The notes under the pieces are model-generated. The model saw nothing but the letters and a program-made list of their open reading frames with translations. It was not told where the DNA came from and made no database searches. Below are positions 42,051 to 54,687 of a stretch of DNA of 64,000 nucleotides, one piece after another (position 1 is the stretch's first letter; each line of letters starts with the position of its first letter). The DNA is from Roseateles saccharophilus. GTDB taxonomy: Bacteria; Pseudomonadota; Gammaproteobacteria; Burkholderiales; Burkholderiaceae_C. A program made the translations under genes and the position numbers. Location of the stretch: contig NZ_SMBU01000012.1 of the NCBI RefSeq assembly GCF_004342485.1, positions 62,001-126,000 of the forward strand. Reading direction: 5' to 3'.

Positions 42051-43478
42051 GGCCACCCGGCAGACCTTCAGCATGTTGGTGCCGCCGGGATAGCCCATGG
42101 GTTCGCCGCAGGTGATGGCATAGGTGTCGCCCGGCATCAGCACGCCGCGCTCGACGAGGATCTTCTCGGCCGCGGCCAGGGCCACGTCGCGGTCGTCGTA
42201 CTTGGGCATCAGCAGCGGGCGCACATTGCGGTAGAGCGCCATCTTGCGCTGGCTGATGGGCTGGGTCGTCAGCGCGTAGATGGGCACCTGGATGCGGTGG
42301 CGGCTCATCCACAGCGCCGTCGAGCCGGACTCGGTCAGCGCCAGGATGGCCTTGCAGCCGAGGTGGTAGGCCGTGAACAGCGCGCCCATCGCGATCGACT
42401 GGTCGATGCGGCCGAACTGGCGGCCGGCGAAATCGGTGTCGAGGCTGACGAACTCGGCGCGCTCGGCCTCCAGCGCGATGGCGGCCATCTGCTCGACGGT
42501 CTCGATGGGGAACTTGCCGGCGGCCGTCTCGGCGGACAGCATCACGGCGTCGGTGCCGTCCAGCACCGCGTTGGCCACGTCGCTGACCTCGGCGCGCGTG
42601 GGCACCGGGTTCACGATCATGGACTCCATCATCTGCGTGGCCGTGATGGCGACCTTGTCCAGCTCGCGGGCCATCTTGATCATGCGCTTCTGCAGCGCCG
42701 GCACGGCCGCGTTGCCGACCTCCACGGCGAGGTCGCCGCGCGCCACCATGATGCCGTCGCTGGCCTTCAGGATGGCTTCCAGATGGGGGATGGCCTCGTA
42801 GCGCTCGATCTTGGCGATCATGGCCGGCTTGTGGCGATAGGGTTCGCCGGCCACGTTGGCCAGCTGGCGCGCCATCTCCATGTCGGTCGCGTTCTTCGGG
42901 AAGCTCACGGCCAGGTATTCGCACTGGAAGGACATCGCGGTCTTGATGTCCTCCATGTCCTTGCCGGTCAGGGCCGGCGCGGTCAGGCCGCCGCCCTGCT
43001 TGTTGATGCCCTTGTTGTTGGACAGCTCGCCGCCGAGCTTGACGACGGTGTGCACCTGGGGCCCACGCACGGCCTCGACGGTCAGCACCAGCAGGCCGTC
43101 GTTGAGCAGCAGCGTGTCGCCGGGCTTCACATCGCGCGGCAGCTCCTTGTAGTCGAGGCCGACGATGTCCTGGTTGCCGAGCTCGGTGCGGTCGGCGTCG
43201 AGGATGAAGGGCGTGCCGGGCACGAGCTCGATCTTGCCGTTCTCGAACTTGCCGACGCGGATCTTGGGCCCCTGCAGGTCGGCCATGATGGCCACGGACT
43301 TGCCGACCTTCTCGGCCACGGCGCGGACCATGGTCGCGCGGTCGATGTGGTCCTGGGCCTTGCCGTGGGAGAAGTTCAGCCGCACGACGTCGACGCCGGC
43401 GCGGATCATCTGCTCCAGCACCTCCGGCGTGTTGGAGGCGGGGCCGAGGGTGGCGACGATCTTGGTGGCGCGGGTCAT
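42048..43478 (-). CDS. pyk: pyruvate kinase
   Basis: 476 residues. It converts PEP and ADP to pyruvate and ATP. Motifs: TKIVATLGPAS, RLNFSHGKAQDH, MADLQGPKIRVGKF, the active-site lysine/glutamate segment MIAKIERYEAI, GIMVARGDLAVEV, ATQMMESMIVNPVPTRAEVSDVANAVLDG (split here only for reading) and the C-terminal allosteric domain with ALTESGSTALWMSRHR. ATG 43478. Its end lies in the intergenic repeat (TGA at 42050-42048). The 146 bases upstream up to the malic enzyme gene are GC-rich without a gene. Confidence 0.95.
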   Translation of the reverse strand: MTRATKIVATLGPASNTPEVLEQMIRAGVDVVRLNFSHGKAQDHIDRATMVRAVAEKVGKSVAIMADLQGPKIRVGKFENGKIELVPGTPFILDADRTELGNQDIVGLDYKELPRDVKPGDTLLLNDGLLVLTVEAVRGPQVHTVVKLGGELSNNKGINKQGGGLTAPALTGKDMEDIKTAMSFQCEYLAVSFPKNATDMEMARQLANVAGEPYRHKPAMIAKIERYEAIPHLEAILKASDGIMVARGDLAVEVGNAAVPALQKRMIKMARELDKVAITATQMMESMIVNPVPTRAEVSDVANAVLDGTDAVMLSAETAAGKFPIETVEQMAAIALEAERAEFVSLDTDFAGRQFGRIDQSIAMGALFTAYHLGCKAILALTESGSTALWMSRHRIQVPIYALTTQPISQRKMALYRNVRPLLMPKYDDRDVALAAAEKILVERGVLMPGDTYAITCGEPMGYPGGTNMLKVCRVA

Positions 43479-43624
43479 GGCTGTCTCGAATGTCTTTGAG
43501 GGGCGCGGAATTATGGTCCGCCAGGCCCCGCCGAAGTTTCGCGACGTTTCAAGCCCCACCCGCCCCGCTGCGCAGGCCCGGCGGGGGCGCCACGCCTGCG
43601 GCGACAGGTCTGAACCCGCGCCGG

Positions 43625-45961
<2,337 letters not shown>

Positions 45962-46044
45962 GGCAGCGGGTCTCCAGAGGGGAACCCATGAGGTTACGCC
46001 GGGTTTCAGCCCGCGGCCGATGCAGGTTTGCTGGCGATCTATGC

Positions 46045-47298
46045 CTAAGCCGATATCACGCGGTCGCGCCCCCCCTGCTTGGCGCGATACATGGCCTGGT
46101 CGGCTTCGTGCAATGCACGGTCAAGCTCGCCCAGCGCCGAAGCCTGGGCCACGCCCCAGCTCGCCGACACCTTCAGGCCGGCCGGCCACTCGGTGCGCGC
46201 GAGCACCTGCCGCAGCCGCTCGGCCACCGCCACGGCCTCCTCGACCGGTGTCTGCGGCATGACGATGACGAACTCCTCGCCGCCCCAGCGCGCCAGCAGG
46301 TCGTCGCGCGGCAGGTTGGCGCGCAGGGTCTGGGCCAGCAGGGTCAGCACCTGGTCGCCCACCTCGTGGCCATGCTCGTCGTTGATGCGCTTGAAGTGGT
46401 CGGCATCGACGAAGACGACGGACAGCGGGAAGGCCATGTCGCCCTGCACCTGCATCAGCAGGTCCAGCGCGCGGTTCAGGCCGTCGCGGTTGGCGATGCG
46501 GGTCAGCGGGTCGCGCAGCGCCATCTGCTCCAGCATGCGCGAGCGCCGCATCGAGTGCCGCAGCCGGCCACGCATGGCCCAGGCCTCCCAGGCCAGATAG
46601 GCCAGCAGGCTGAACATCCACAGCCCGACGAGGCCGAGGCGGAAGGTCTCGGGCGCCACCCAGTTGCCGACGAGCTCGGCCCGCTCCAGCCGGATCAGGT
46701 GCAGGCCCGGCGCCACCTGGCCGCCGGTGCTGAGGCTGAACACGCGCACGCGGTCCAGCTGCGGCCCCATCAGCGGCACCGGCAGCGGGTGGCTCTGCGC
46801 CCACCAGGAGCTGACCATGAACTGCGACAGCCGCAGCTCCACGGGCACCGGCTGCGCCCCGGGCGCCAGCACGACCTCGTGAGGCTTGAGGTCGATGGCG
46901 CCGCCCTTGGCCGAATAGGCCGGGTCGAAGTTGCGCAGGAAGACGCGCACCTGGGCCGGGCCACCGTCGAGCGTGGGGCCCTCGGCATGCAGCCACAGCC
47001 GGATGTGGCTGAAGGCGCCGAGGTTCAGGTCATGGCCCAGCATCTCGATCTGCAGCTCGCAGAAGGGCCACTCGAAGCCGCGGCGGATTTCGCAGCGCAT
47101 CGCGATCGGCCCGCCCGCGGCGCCTTCGACCAGCTCGGCCCGGCTGGCACCGCCGCTGCCACGGTCATCGATGAGCTGCAGGCCCTGGCCCGGACCGCGC
47201 CCGTCCAGCGCCAGCCGGCGCGTCATCCAGCGCGCGTTGGCGAAAAGGCCCAGCAGCGTCGCGACGACGAGCAGGGCGAGCAGCCAGCGCAGAACCAT
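46045..47298 (-). CDS. membrane-bound GGDEF diguanylate cyclase
   Basis: 417 residues. One N-terminal helix (about 3-20), a periplasmic beta-rich sensor domain (25-205, GASRAELVEGAAGGPIAMRC, FSHIRLWLHAEGP), a second helix (about 210-230) and a C-terminal GGDEF domain (about 250-417) with intact RWGGEEFVIVMP around residue 338 and DPLTRIANRDGLNR. The inhibitory RxxD lies before GGEEF only doubtfully. It makes c-di-GMP, opposing the phosphodiesterase at 23382-25595. Located between maeB and pgk, with which it has no apparent functional tie. Confidence 0.9.
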   Translation of the reverse strand: MVLRWLLALLVVATLLGLFANARWMTRRLALDGRGPGQGLQLIDDRGSGGASRAELVEGAAGGPIAMRCEIRRGFEWPFCELQIEMLGHDLNLGAFSHIRLWLHAEGPTLDGGPAQVRVFLRNFDPAYSAKGGAIDLKPHEVVLAPGAQPVPVELRLSQFMVSSWWAQSHPLPVPLMGPQLDRVRVFSLSTGGQVAPGLHLIRLERAELVGNWVAPETFRLGLVGLWMFSLLAYLAWEAWAMRGRLRHSMRRSRMLEQMALRDPLTRIANRDGLNRALDLLMQVQGDMAFPLSVVFVDADHFKRINDEHGHEVGDQVLTLLAQTLRANLPRDDLLARWGGEEFVIVMPQTPVEEAVAVAERLRQVLARTEWPAGLKVSASWGVAQASALGELDRALHEADQAMYRAKQGGRDRVISA

Positions 47299-47358
47299 GC
47301 CGCGATTGTGGCGGCCCCGGCCGCCACAAGGCCAGCGCGGCGCGCCGGCGGCCGGCGA

Positions 47359-48552
47359 TCAGCCCGCGGCGCGCTTGCTGAGGATCTCGAAGGCCGGCAG
47401 GGTCTTGCCTTCCAGCACCTCCAGGAAGGCGCCGCCGCCAGTGGAGATGTAGCCGACGTCCTTCTCGATGCCGTACTTGGCGATGGCCGCCAGCGTGTCG
47501 CCGCCACCGGCGATGCTGAAGGCCACGCTCTCGGCGATGGCGCGTGCAATGGCCTCGGTGCCATGCGCGAAGGCCGGGAACTCGAACACGCCGACCGGGC
47601 CGTTCCAGACGATGGTGCCCGCAGCGCGCAGCTTCTCGGCCAGCCTGGCGGCGGTCTTGGGACCGATGTCGAGGATGAGGTCGTCGTCTTCCACGTCGGC
47701 GGCCGCCTTCACCGAGGCGGTCGCACCAGCCGCGAAGGTCTTGGCGGTGACGACGTCCTCGGGGATGGGCACTTCGGCGCCGCGCGCCTTCATCGCCTCG
47801 ATGACGGCCTTGGCCTGGTCGACGAGATCGGGCTCGGCCAGCGACTTGCCGATCTTCAGGCCCGAGGCCAGCATGAAGGTGTTGGCGATGCCGCCCCCGA
47901 CGATGAGGCCGTCGACCTTGCTGGCCAGGCTTTGCAGGATGGTCAGCTTGGTCGAGACCTTGGAGCCGGCGACGATGGCCACCAGCGGGCGGTGTGGGTT
48001 GGCCAGGGCCTTGGTGATGGCGTCGATCTCGGCCGCCAGCAGCGGGCCGGCGCAGGCGATCTTGGCGTACTTGGCGATGCCATAGGTCGTGGCCTCGGCG
48101 CGGTGGGCGGTGCCGAAGGCGTCGTGCACGAAGATGTCGCACAGCGATGCGAGCTTCCTGGACAGCTCCTCGCTGCACTTCTTCTCGCCCTTGTTGACGC
48201 GGCAGTTCTCCAGCAGCACCAGCTGGCCGGGTGCCACGGAGACGGCGTCGACCCAGTCGCGCTGCAGCGGCACCGGGCGGCCCAGCAGCTCGGCCATGCG
48301 CTCGGCGACCGGGGCCAGCGAATCCTCGGGCTTGAACTCACCCTCGGTCGGACGGCCCAGGTGGGAGGTGACCATGACGGCGGCGCCGGCGTCGAGCGCC
48401 ATCTTGATGGCGGGCAGGGAAGCGCGGATGCGGGTGTCCTCGGTGATCTTGCCGTTGTCGTCCTGCGGCACGTTGAGGTCGGCGCGGATGAAGACGCGCT
48501 GGCCGGCCACCTTGCCGGCAGCGATCAGGTCGGAGAAGCGGATGACGTTCAT
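47359..48552 (-). CDS. pgk: phosphoglycerate kinase
   Basis: 397 residues. It interconverts 1,3-bisphosphoglycerate and 3-phosphoglycerate with ADP/ATP. Motifs: [39 protein letters not shown], hinge [17 protein letters not shown] region, [13 protein letters not shown] and [16 protein letters not shown] with the C-terminal [13 protein letters not shown]. Start ATG 48552 (MNVIRFSDL). No other glycolysis gene is directly beside it. Confidence 0.96.
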   Translation of the reverse strand: MNVIRFSDLIAAGKVAGQRVFIRADLNVPQDDNGKITEDTRIRASLPAIKMALDAGAAVMVTSHLGRPTEGEFKPEDSLAPVAERMAELLGRPVPLQRDWVDAVSVAPGQLVLLENCRVNKGEKKCSEELSRKLASLCDIFVHDAFGTAHRAEATTYGIAKYAKIACAGPLLAAEIDAITKALANPHRPLVAIVAGSKVSTKLTILQSLASKVDGLIVGGGIANTFMLASGLKIGKSLAEPDLVDQAKAVIEAMKARGAEVPIPEDVVTAKTFAAGATASVKAAADVEDDDLILDIGPKTAARLAEKLRAAGTIVWNGPVGVFEFPAFAHGTEAIARAIAESVAFSIAGGGDTLAAIAKYGIEKDVGYISTGGGAFLEVLEGKTLPAFEILSKRAAG

Positions 48553-48612
48553 GGTCGGGCGGTGCAGTTGAGAAAACTGCCGCGATTCTCGCGCGCCGCG
48601 CGCCACGCCCGG

Positions 48613-48942
48613 TTACCAGCCGAGTCCGAGCCTGAGCGACAGCATGACGGCCATGCCGACCAGGATGGTGCCGAGGATGCCGTGGCGCCAGAAGTAGTAG
48701 GCCGTCGCCGCCAGCGCGGCGGGCCAACGCGCGTCCTGCCAGGTCGTGATGACATGGCCCTGGGTCATGAAGACCTCGGGCGCGACGACGGCGACAAGGG
48801 CCGCCAGCGGCGCGACCTTGAGCAGTTCGCGCAGCCAGTCCGGGATGGGCAGGGGCTGGTCGCCGATCATGAAGAAGCCGCGCGTCAGCACGGTGATGCC
48901 GGCCAGGCCAAACAGCGCGATCCAGGTCATCGGCTCGCTCAT
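48613..48942 (-). CDS. azlD: AzlD-like branched-chain amino acid exporter small subunit
   Basis: 109 residues with three to four helices (TWIALFGLAGITVLTRGFF, VAPLAALVAVVAPEVF, AYYFWRHGILGTILVGMAVML). AzlD proteins pair with AzlC to export branched-chain amino acids or toxic analogues. The start ATG 48942 overlaps azlC by four bases, giving a coupled pair. Confidence 0.85.
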   Translation of the reverse strand: MSEPMTWIALFGLAGITVLTRGFFMIGDQPLPIPDWLRELLKVAPLAALVAVVAPEVFMTQGHVITTWQDARWPAALAATAYYFWRHGILGTILVGMAVMLSLRLGLGW

Positions 48943-49655
48943 GCCTTGCCCCTGCGCGCGTCCAGCCACCAGCCCACGGCGCCCGCCGCGACGATGGCGC
49001 ACAGGATGTTGAGCTTGAGCGGCAGCGAATAGGTCGCGATCGACACCGCGCCGGCCGTGACGGCCACCCACCACAGCATCCTCTCGGCCAGCAGCGAGTA
49101 GGACAGGCCCAGCAGGGCCAGCACGCCGGCGAAGCCTATGCCCCAGTGCGCCGGGATGCGGTCGGCCAGCAGGATGCCGGCGAAGGAGCAGAGCTGCCAG
49201 GTCGGCCAGTTCACGGCCGCGCCGCCCCAGAAATAGCGCTGCTGGCCCGGCGCCGGCTGCGGGTCGGGATAGCGCTTCACGAAGTAGACGAAGTTCAGAT
49301 CGGCCGCGAAATAGCCGTTCAGCAACCGGCGCGCGCGCGGCAGATGGCCGAAGTAGTTGCGCCACTGCGCGCTGAAGATGACGAAACGCAGGTTCACGCA
49401 GAAGGCCGTCGCCAGCAGCACCCACAATGGCGCGCCGGAGGCGATCAGCGGCAGCGCCGTCAGTTGGGCGCTGCCCGCGAACACCAGCAGCGACATGGCG
49501 AAGGCCGCGGCCAAGCTGAGCCCGCTCTTGACCATGGTCACGCCGGTCACCAGGCCCCAGGCGGCCAGGCCCAGGGAGGGCGAGGCCATGTCGCGCGCGC
49601 CGGCTCGGAAATCGGGGTCGGCCGCGAGCGCGCGCAGCCTGGAGGAAAAACTCAT
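48939..49655 (-). CDS. azlC: AzlC-like branched-chain amino acid exporter large subunit
   Basis: 238 residues, about six hydrophobic segments. AzlC signatures: GLAAWGLVTGVTMVKSGLS, LLVFAGSAQLTALPL, LATAFCVNLRFVIFSAQWR, and FAADLNFVYFVKRYP. Co-translated with azlD. In a genome with an operon for leucine breakdown such an exporter may relieve branched-chain amino acid excess, but no regulatory link is visible. An Lrp-type regulator is not adjacent. Confidence 0.88.
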   Translation of the reverse strand: MSFSSRLRALAADPDFRAGARDMASPSLGLAAWGLVTGVTMVKSGLSLAAAFAMSLLVFAGSAQLTALPLIASGAPLWVLLATAFCVNLRFVIFSAQWRNYFGHLPRARRLLNGYFAADLNFVYFVKRYPDPQPAPGQQRYFWGGAAVNWPTWQLCSFAGILLADRIPAHWGIGFAGVLALLGLSYSLLAERMLWWVAVTAGAVSIATYSLPLKLNILCAIVAAGAVGWWLDARRGKA

Positions 49656-49680
49656 GCCGCCATTGTCGGCGGCTCGGCAA

Positions 49681-50439
49681 TCACTGGCCGAGGCGGCGGA
49701 CTTTGCCGCTGCCGGCGATGGAGGAGCTGATCTCCGGCGACCCGACGTACTTCACGTCGCCCGAGCCGGCGATGGTCACATTGAGCCTCTTCGTCGCCTG
49801 GACCTGGGCGTCGCCGCTGCCGGCGATGCTGACCTTGACCTCTTCGGCGGCCAGTTCGGCGGCCTTCACGTCGCCGCTGCCGGCGATGGAGACGCTGGCG
49901 CTGCCGGCGCGGCCGGCCGCGACGATGTCGCCGCTGCCGCTGACCTTCATGCCCAGGCGCTCGGCATCCAGGCCGGCGAAATGGATGTCGCCGGAGCCGG
50001 CGATGGCCGCGTCGACGCCGCCCGTCTTCATGGCCTCGACCTTGACGCTGCCCGAGCCGGCCACGGCGACGGCGCGCAGCGCGGGCATCTCGATGACCAG
50101 GCTGGGGTAGTTGGACGTGGACAGGTTGACGCCCTTCTTCGGCGCGATCTCCAGCGTGCGGCCCTTGCCGCCTTCGACGACGCGGGTCTCGATGTAGGGC
50201 AGCAGGTTGCGGTCGGCCTTGACCTCGACCTTGGTGGCCTGCCCCTGACGGATGACGACGTGGAAGCCGCCGGCCAGAGCCACGGCGTCGAAGCTGCCGG
50301 GCTCGCGGGCCTCGGTGGCGATGTCGCCGTTGCCGGTGATGCGCTCGCCGCTGCCCCAGCCCCAGGCCTGGGCGGCCGTCGTGGCGGCCAGCGCGGCGGC
50401 AAGGGTGGCGACGGTGAAGAGGCGGCGGGTGGTGTTCAT
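49681..50439 (-). CDS. exported head-GIN domain (DUF2807) beta-helix protein
   Basis: 252 residues from ATG 50439 with GGAG eight bases upstream. After a signal peptide (LAAALAATTAAQA) there is a beta-helical head-GIN domain with repeated turns: VAVAGSGSVKVE, AAIAGSGDIHFAG, MKVSGSGDIVAAG, VSIAGSGDVKAAE, VSIAGSGDAQVQA, VTIAGSGDVKYVG. The G-S-G-D turn recurs six or seven times at 17-20-residue steps. The family is envelope-located with unknown function. Alone in its orientation group, 25 bases from azlC. Confidence 0.85.
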   Translation of the reverse strand: MNTTRRLFTVATLAAALAATTAAQAWGWGSGERITGNGDIATEAREPGSFDAVALAGGFHVVIRQGQATKVEVKADRNLLPYIETRVVEGGKGRTLEIAPKKGVNLSTSNYPSLVIEMPALRAVAVAGSGSVKVEAMKTGGVDAAIAGSGDIHFAGLDAERLGMKVSGSGDIVAAGRAGSASVSIAGSGDVKAAELAAEEVKVSIAGSGDAQVQATKRLNVTIAGSGDVKYVGSPEISSSIAGSGKVRRLGQ

Positions 50440-50566
50440 GGCAGGCTCCATCTGAGGGTTGATGGACTGCATGTTGCCGAGCCGCGGGGCGCCGGCCGCG
50501 TGCGGTGCGACGATGCGCAGGATCGAGGGCGCGAAATGCGATCCGGGCGCCCGGACCGGCGCCGAA

Positions 50567-50959
50567 TCAATGGCTCTTGGTCTTGTCCGCGGTCTTGTCC
50601 GCCGCCTTTTCGGCGGGCTTCTCGGACGCCTTCTCCGCAGGCTTGGGCGCGACCTCCTCCTCGTCGACCTTGGCCTTGACAGCCCCCGGGCGCGGCACGA
50701 CGGGCGTGATGCCCTCGAGCTTGTTGTCGCGCATATAGGCGTCCATCTCGAGCCAGCCGGCGTAGACGGCGGCCCTCTGGGCCTTGGGGTTCAGGGTGTA
50801 GCAGTCCTCGATGGCGCGCATCGCGTGCCGGCAGGCACTGCCGATGGCCTTGCCGTCGGCCTCCTTGGCGGCGGCCACCTTGGCGGGGTCGTCGATGCCG
50901 AGCTGCTCGCAGGCACTCAGGGCCGCGAGCAGGGGCAGGGCGAGAAGAAGGCGCTTCAT
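50567..50959 (-). CDS. small lipoprotein with a Lys/Pro/Ala/Glu tail
   Basis: 130 residues from ATG 50959. The lipobox LLAALSAC puts lipidation at Cys17. The middle part (ADGKAIGSACRHAMRAIEDCYTLNP, YAGWLEMDAYMRDNKLEGI) has two cysteines that could form a disulfide. The last 35 residues are a repetitive tail (KPAEKASEKPAEKAADKTADKTK), probably disordered and perhaps touching peptidoglycan. Family not recognised. It lies 36 bases after htpX. Confidence 0.75.
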   Translation of the reverse strand: MKRLLLALPLLAALSACEQLGIDDPAKVAAAKEADGKAIGSACRHAMRAIEDCYTLNPKAQRAAVYAGWLEMDAYMRDNKLEGITPVVPRPGAVKAKVDEEEVAPKPAEKASEKPAEKAADKTADKTKSH

Positions 50960-50995
50960 CTCCGAGGCTATCGGCCGTTGGCGGCGCAACTTGAA

Positions 50996-51847
50996 TCAGC
51001 GCCGGCCCTGCGCCATCGCCATCAGGCGCTGGATGCGCTCCTCGGTGGGCGGGTGGGTGGCGAACAGGCCGGCAATGCCGCCACCGGACAGCGGGTTCAT
51101 GATCATCATCTGCGCCGTCTCGGGGTGGGCCTCGGCGGCGCTAAGCGGGATGCCCTGGGCGACGCGGTGGATCTTGTCCAGCGCCGAGGCCAGCGCGGCC
51201 GGATCGCCGGAGATCTCGGCGCCGCCACGGTCGGCCTCGAACTCGCGCGCACGGCTGATGGCCATCTGGATCAGGCTGGCCGCCAGCGGCGCGAGCAGCG
51301 CGATGGCGAGGCCGGCGATGGGGTTGGTCGGGCGGCCGTTCTCGTCGCGGCCGCCGAAGAAGGCGGCGAAATTGGCCAGCATCGAGATCGCGCCGGCCAT
51401 CGTCGCGCTGACGGTGCTGATCAGGATGTCGCGGTGGGCCACATGGGCCAGCTCGTGCCCCATCACGCCGCGCAGCTCGCGCTCGGACAGCAGGCGCAGG
51501 ATGCCGGTCGTCGCGGCGACGGCCGCATGCTCGGGGTCGCGGCCGGTGGCGAAGGCATTGGGCGCGTCCTCGTCGATCAGGTAGACCTTTGGGGCTGGCA
51601 GGCCGGCGCGCTGCGCCAGCTCCTGCACCAGCCGGTAGAACTGCGGCGCGCTGCTCTCGTCGACCTGCTGCGCGTTGTACATGCGCAGCACCATGTCGGC
51701 CGAGAACCAGTAGCTGAAGAAGTTCATGCCGACGGCCACCAGCAGCGCGACCAGCATGCCGGTCTGGCCGCCGATGTAGGAGCCGATGACCATGAACAGC
51801 GCCGTGATGGCGGCCATCAGCACGGCGGTCTTCACGAGGTTGAACAT
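50996..51847 (-). CDS. htpX: HtpX membrane zinc metalloprotease
   Basis: 283 residues. Family M48: two N-terminal helices (about 5-22, 28-45), zinc motif [10 protein letters not shown] near 130-139 and further helices. [34 protein letters not shown] is the conserved preceding block (read here in shorter pieces). HtpX degrades damaged membrane proteins together with FtsH. It belongs with def-fmt on the minus strand, as in many Burkholderiales. The gap to fmt is 57 bases. Confidence 0.94.
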   Translation of the reverse strand: MFNLVKTAVLMAAITALFMVIGSYIGGQTGMLVALLVAVGMNFFSYWFSADMVLRMYNAQQVDESSAPQFYRLVQELAQRAGLPAPKVYLIDEDAPNAFATGRDPEHAAVAATTGILRLLSERELRGVMGHELAHVAHRDILISTVSATMAGAISMLANFAAFFGGRDENGRPTNPIAGLAIALLAPLAASLIQMAISRAREFEADRGGAEISGDPAALASALDKIHRVAQGIPLSAAEAHPETAQMMIMNPLSGGGIAGLFATHPPTEERIQRLMAMAQGRR

Positions 51848-51904
51848 CTCAGCGCACTCCCGGGTCGATGGATGACGCAGCAGATGGTGCCATGCGGCCG
51901 CGCT

Positions 51905-52846
51905 TCAAGCGTCGAAGCGCTCGCCCACGGCGATGGGCCGGGCCTGCAGGAAGGCCGCGGCAGGCCCGCGCTTGCCGCCGGCGCGCTGCAGTTCGGTCAG
52001 GCGCAGCGCGCCCTCGCCGCAGGCCACGACCGGACCTGGGGCGATGACCTCGCCCGGCTCGCCCCGGCCTTCGACGACCTCGGCACGCCACAGCTTGACG
52101 GCCTCGCCGGCCAGCGTCGCGACGCCGCCCGGGAAGGGGTCGAAGGCGCGCAGGCGGCGCTCGATCTCGGCGGCGGGCTGGCGCCAGTCGATGCTGCTCT
52201 CGGCCTTCTCGATCTTGTGCGCATAGCTGACGCCCTCGGCCGGCTGGGGCGTCTGCGACAGACCGCCGCAGGCCGCCATCTCCAGCGCCTCGACGACGAG
52301 GCGGCCGCCGAGCGCGGCCAGGCGGTCGTGCAGCATCGCCGTCGTGTCGTCGGGGCGGATGCGCTCGCGCTCGACGACGCACATCGCGCCCGTGTCCAGG
52401 CCGGCGTCCATCTGCATGATGGTGATGCCGGACTCGGTGTCGCCGGCCTCGATGGCGCGGTGGATGGGGGCCGCGCCGCGCCAGCGCGGCAGCAGCGACG
52501 CGTGGATGTTCAGGCAGCCAAGGCGGGGCAGGTCCAGCACCCACTGCGGCAGGATCAGCCCGTAGGCTGCGACCACCATCACGTCGGCGTCGGCGGCCAG
52601 CAGGGCCTCGCGCGCCGCGGCCGCGTCGGCGGCGTATCGGCCATCCAGCTTCAGGCTCTGGGGCTGGGCGACCGGGATGCCCGCCGCCACGGCGCGCTGC
52701 TTCACGGCCGAGGCCTGCAGCTTCAGGCCGCGGCCGGCCGGGCGGTCGGGCTGGGTCAGCACCAGGGGCACAGCGAAGCCGGCGTGCAGCAGCGCGTCCA
52801 GCGCGACGGCGGCGAACTCGGGGGTGCCGGCGAAGACGACTCTCAT
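51905..52846 (-). CDS. fmt: methionyl-tRNA formyltransferase
   Basis: 313 residues. It formylates initiator Met-tRNA. The folate-binding N-terminal domain shows [36 protein letters not shown] with the catalytic Asn-His region, and [19 protein letters not shown] (Asp). The C-terminal tRNA-binding domain follows from about 205. It starts 13 bases after def. Confidence 0.95.
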   Translation of the reverse strand: MRVVFAGTPEFAAVALDALLHAGFAVPLVLTQPDRPAGRGLKLQASAVKQRAVAAGIPVAQPQSLKLDGRYAADAAAAREALLAADADVMVVAAYGLILPQWVLDLPRLGCLNIHASLLPRWRGAAPIHRAIEAGDTESGITIMQMDAGLDTGAMCVVERERIRPDDTTAMLHDRLAALGGRLVVEALEMAACGGLSQTPQPAEGVSYAHKIEKAESSIDWRQPAAEIERRLRAFDPFPGGVATLAGEAVKLWRAEVVEGRGEPGEVIAPGPVVACGEGALRLTELQRAGGKRGPAAAFLQARPIAVGERFDA

Positions 52847-52859
52847 CGATACGCCCGCG

Positions 52860-53396
52860 TCAGAAGCGGTGGTCGCGCTTCTTGGCCTCGGCCTCCTCCT
52901 CGCGCGTCTTCTTGACCATCTTGGTCTTGATGCGGTCGCGCTTGAGCGGGCTGAGGTATTCGACGAAGACCTTGCCCATCAGGTGGTCCATCTCGTGCTG
53001 CACGCAGACGGCGAGCAGCCCGTCGGCATCGAACTCGTAGACCTCGCCGTCGCGGTTGGTCGCGCGCACGGTGACCTCGGCATGGCGCGGCACCTTGTCG
53101 TAGATCTGCGGCACCGACAGGCAGCCCTCCTCGCCCTCGACCATGCGCTCGCTGGTCTTGACCAGCTCGGGGTTGATCAGCACGCGCGGCGTGTCGCGGT
53201 CCTGCGAGGTGTCGATGACGAGGACGCGCTCGTGCACGTCGACCTGCGTGGCGGCCAGGCCCACGCCGTCGGCGGCATACATGGTTTCCAGCATGTCGTC
53301 GACGAGCTTGCGGATGCGCTCGTCCACGGCCGCGACGGGCTTGGCGACGGTGTGCAGGCGCGGATCGGGGTAGCGGAGGATGTGCAGTTGGGCCAT
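52860..53396 (-). CDS. def: peptide deformylase
   Basis: 178 residues. All three motifs are present: [17 protein letters not shown] and QHEMDHLMG, giving the Cys and two His metal ligands and the catalytic Glu. It removes the N-formyl group from nascent chains, the counterpart of fmt immediately downstream. The C-terminus has an extra charged tail ([17 protein letters not shown]). Divergent from the lysM gene across 127 bases, in which I see no distinct operator. Confidence 0.96.
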   Translation of the reverse strand: MAQLHILRYPDPRLHTVAKPVAAVDERIRKLVDDMLETMYAADGVGLAATQVDVHERVLVIDTSQDRDTPRVLINPELVKTSERMVEGEEGCLSVPQIYDKVPRHAEVTVRATNRDGEVYEFDADGLLAVCVQHEMDHLMGKVFVEYLSPLKRDRIKTKMVKKTREEEAEAKKRDHRF

Positions 53397-53523
53397 GAGG
53401 TGTGGGCCGGCGGCCACGGCCGGCGCTTTGTAAGCACTCGCAAGCGCGGGCCGCCCGGGTTGAATGCGGGCAGAATCACCCGGATTTTCGCCGATCCGGC
53501 AACCCCTTCGGAGACCGCGCCTG

Positions 53524-54687
53524 ATGCCCTCTGCCCGCCCCGCCCACATTTCAGTCCTTGTGGCCTGCCTGACCCTCGCGACAAGCTCGGCGTGGGCCCA
53601 AGCCAGCAAGCTCCCCATCACACCCGAGCAGCGCCGCGTGGCCGACCAGGTCGCCAGCGCCGGCGTGCCGCTGTCCGAGCTGGCACCCGACGCGCCCGAC
53701 CAGCATGTCGTGGTGTCCGGCGACACGCTTTGGGACATCTCCAAGCTCTTCCTGAAGAGCCCCTGGCGCTGGCCCGAGCTGTGGGGCATGAACCGCGAGC
53801 AGATCCGCAACCCCCACCTGATCTACCCTGGCCAGGTGTTGCTGCTCGTGAAGACGGACGGCCGCGCCCGCCTGCAGTTCGGCCAGCGCGTCGGCGGCGA
53901 CGCGGCGGGCGACACGGTCAAGCTCGGCCCGAAGATGCGCGTCTCGGCGCTGGACTCCAGTCCCATCCCCAACATCCCGCTGAACCTGATCCAACCCTTC
54001 CTGTCCGACACCGCCGTCTTCGACACCGACGTGCTGGCCACCGCCCCGCGCATCGTCGCCGCTCAGGAGGGCCATGTCGTGCTCGGCCAGGGCGACCTGG
54101 CCTATGCCCGCGGCGACTTCGGCGGCGCGACCGACTTCCGTGTCTTCCGCACCGCGCGCGCGCTGCGCGATCCGGCCACGAAGGAGATTCTCGGCTACGA
54201 GGCGCCCTACGTCGGCACGGCCGACCTGATCCGCGCCGGCGAGGACCGCACCAACGCCGACGGCAAGACCGAGATCGTGCCGGCGACGATGAAGATCAAG
54301 CGGGTCAAGCAGGAGGTCGGCATCGGCGACCGGCTTGCACCCGCGCCGCAGCGCACGCTGGAGCGCTATGTGCCGCATGCGCCCGACAAGCCGCTGGCCG
54401 GCCAGATCGTGTCCATCTACGGCGAGGCTTTGAACGCCGGCCAGAACCAGATCGTCGCGCTGAACCGCGGCGCGGCCGACGGCGTCGAGCGCGGCCATGT
54501 GTTCGCGCTGTGGCGCGGCGGCGATGCCGCCGTCGACGCCACCGGCGACCGGTCCGTGTCGATCCGGCTGCCCGACGAGCGCCACGGCGTGCTGTTCGTC
54601 TTCGAGGTCTACCAGCGCGTGTCCTATGCGCTGATCATCTCCGTGAAGGAGCCGGTCAGGTCCGGCGACCGCTTCACCCAGCCCTGA
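53524..54687 (+). CDS. exported LysM-domain protein
   Basis: 387 residues from ATG 53524. Signal peptide to about residue 27 ([14 protein letters not shown]). LysM follows at about 58-110: [46 protein letters not shown]. The rest (110-387) is a beta-rich domain seen in proteins encoded beside dprA in betaproteobacteria, with [22 protein letters not shown] near the end, a FlgA/beta-clip-like part. It binds peptidoglycan; exact role unknown. The stop overlaps dprA by one base (TGATG). Confidence 0.88.
   Translation: MPSARPAHISVLVACLTLATSSAWAQASKLPITPEQRRVADQVASAGVPLSELAPDAPDQHVVVSGDTLWDISKLFLKSPWRWPELWGMNREQIRNPHLIYPGQVLLLVKTDGRARLQFGQRVGGDAAGDTVKLGPKMRVSALDSSPIPNIPLNLIQPFLSDTAVFDTDVLATAPRIVAAQEGHVVLGQGDLAYARGDFGGATDFRVFRTARALRDPATKEILGYEAPYVGTADLIRAGEDRTNADGKTEIVPATMKIKRVKQEVGIGDRLAPAPQRTLERYVPHAPDKPLAGQIVSIYGEALNAGQNQIVALNRGAADGVERGHVFALWRGGDAAVDATGDRSVSIRLPDERHGVLFVFEVYQRVSYALIISVKEPVRSGDRFTQP

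Noticed and set aside
43479-43624. Third copy of the intergenic repeat between maeB and pyk
   Set aside because: It has a similar C-rich and G-rich makeup (CCCCACCCGCCCCGC) but none of the shared 17-20-base blocks.
45988-49032. A 1014-codon open frame on the plus strand
   Set aside because: Antisense to the GGDEF gene, pgk and azlD; same compositional artefact.
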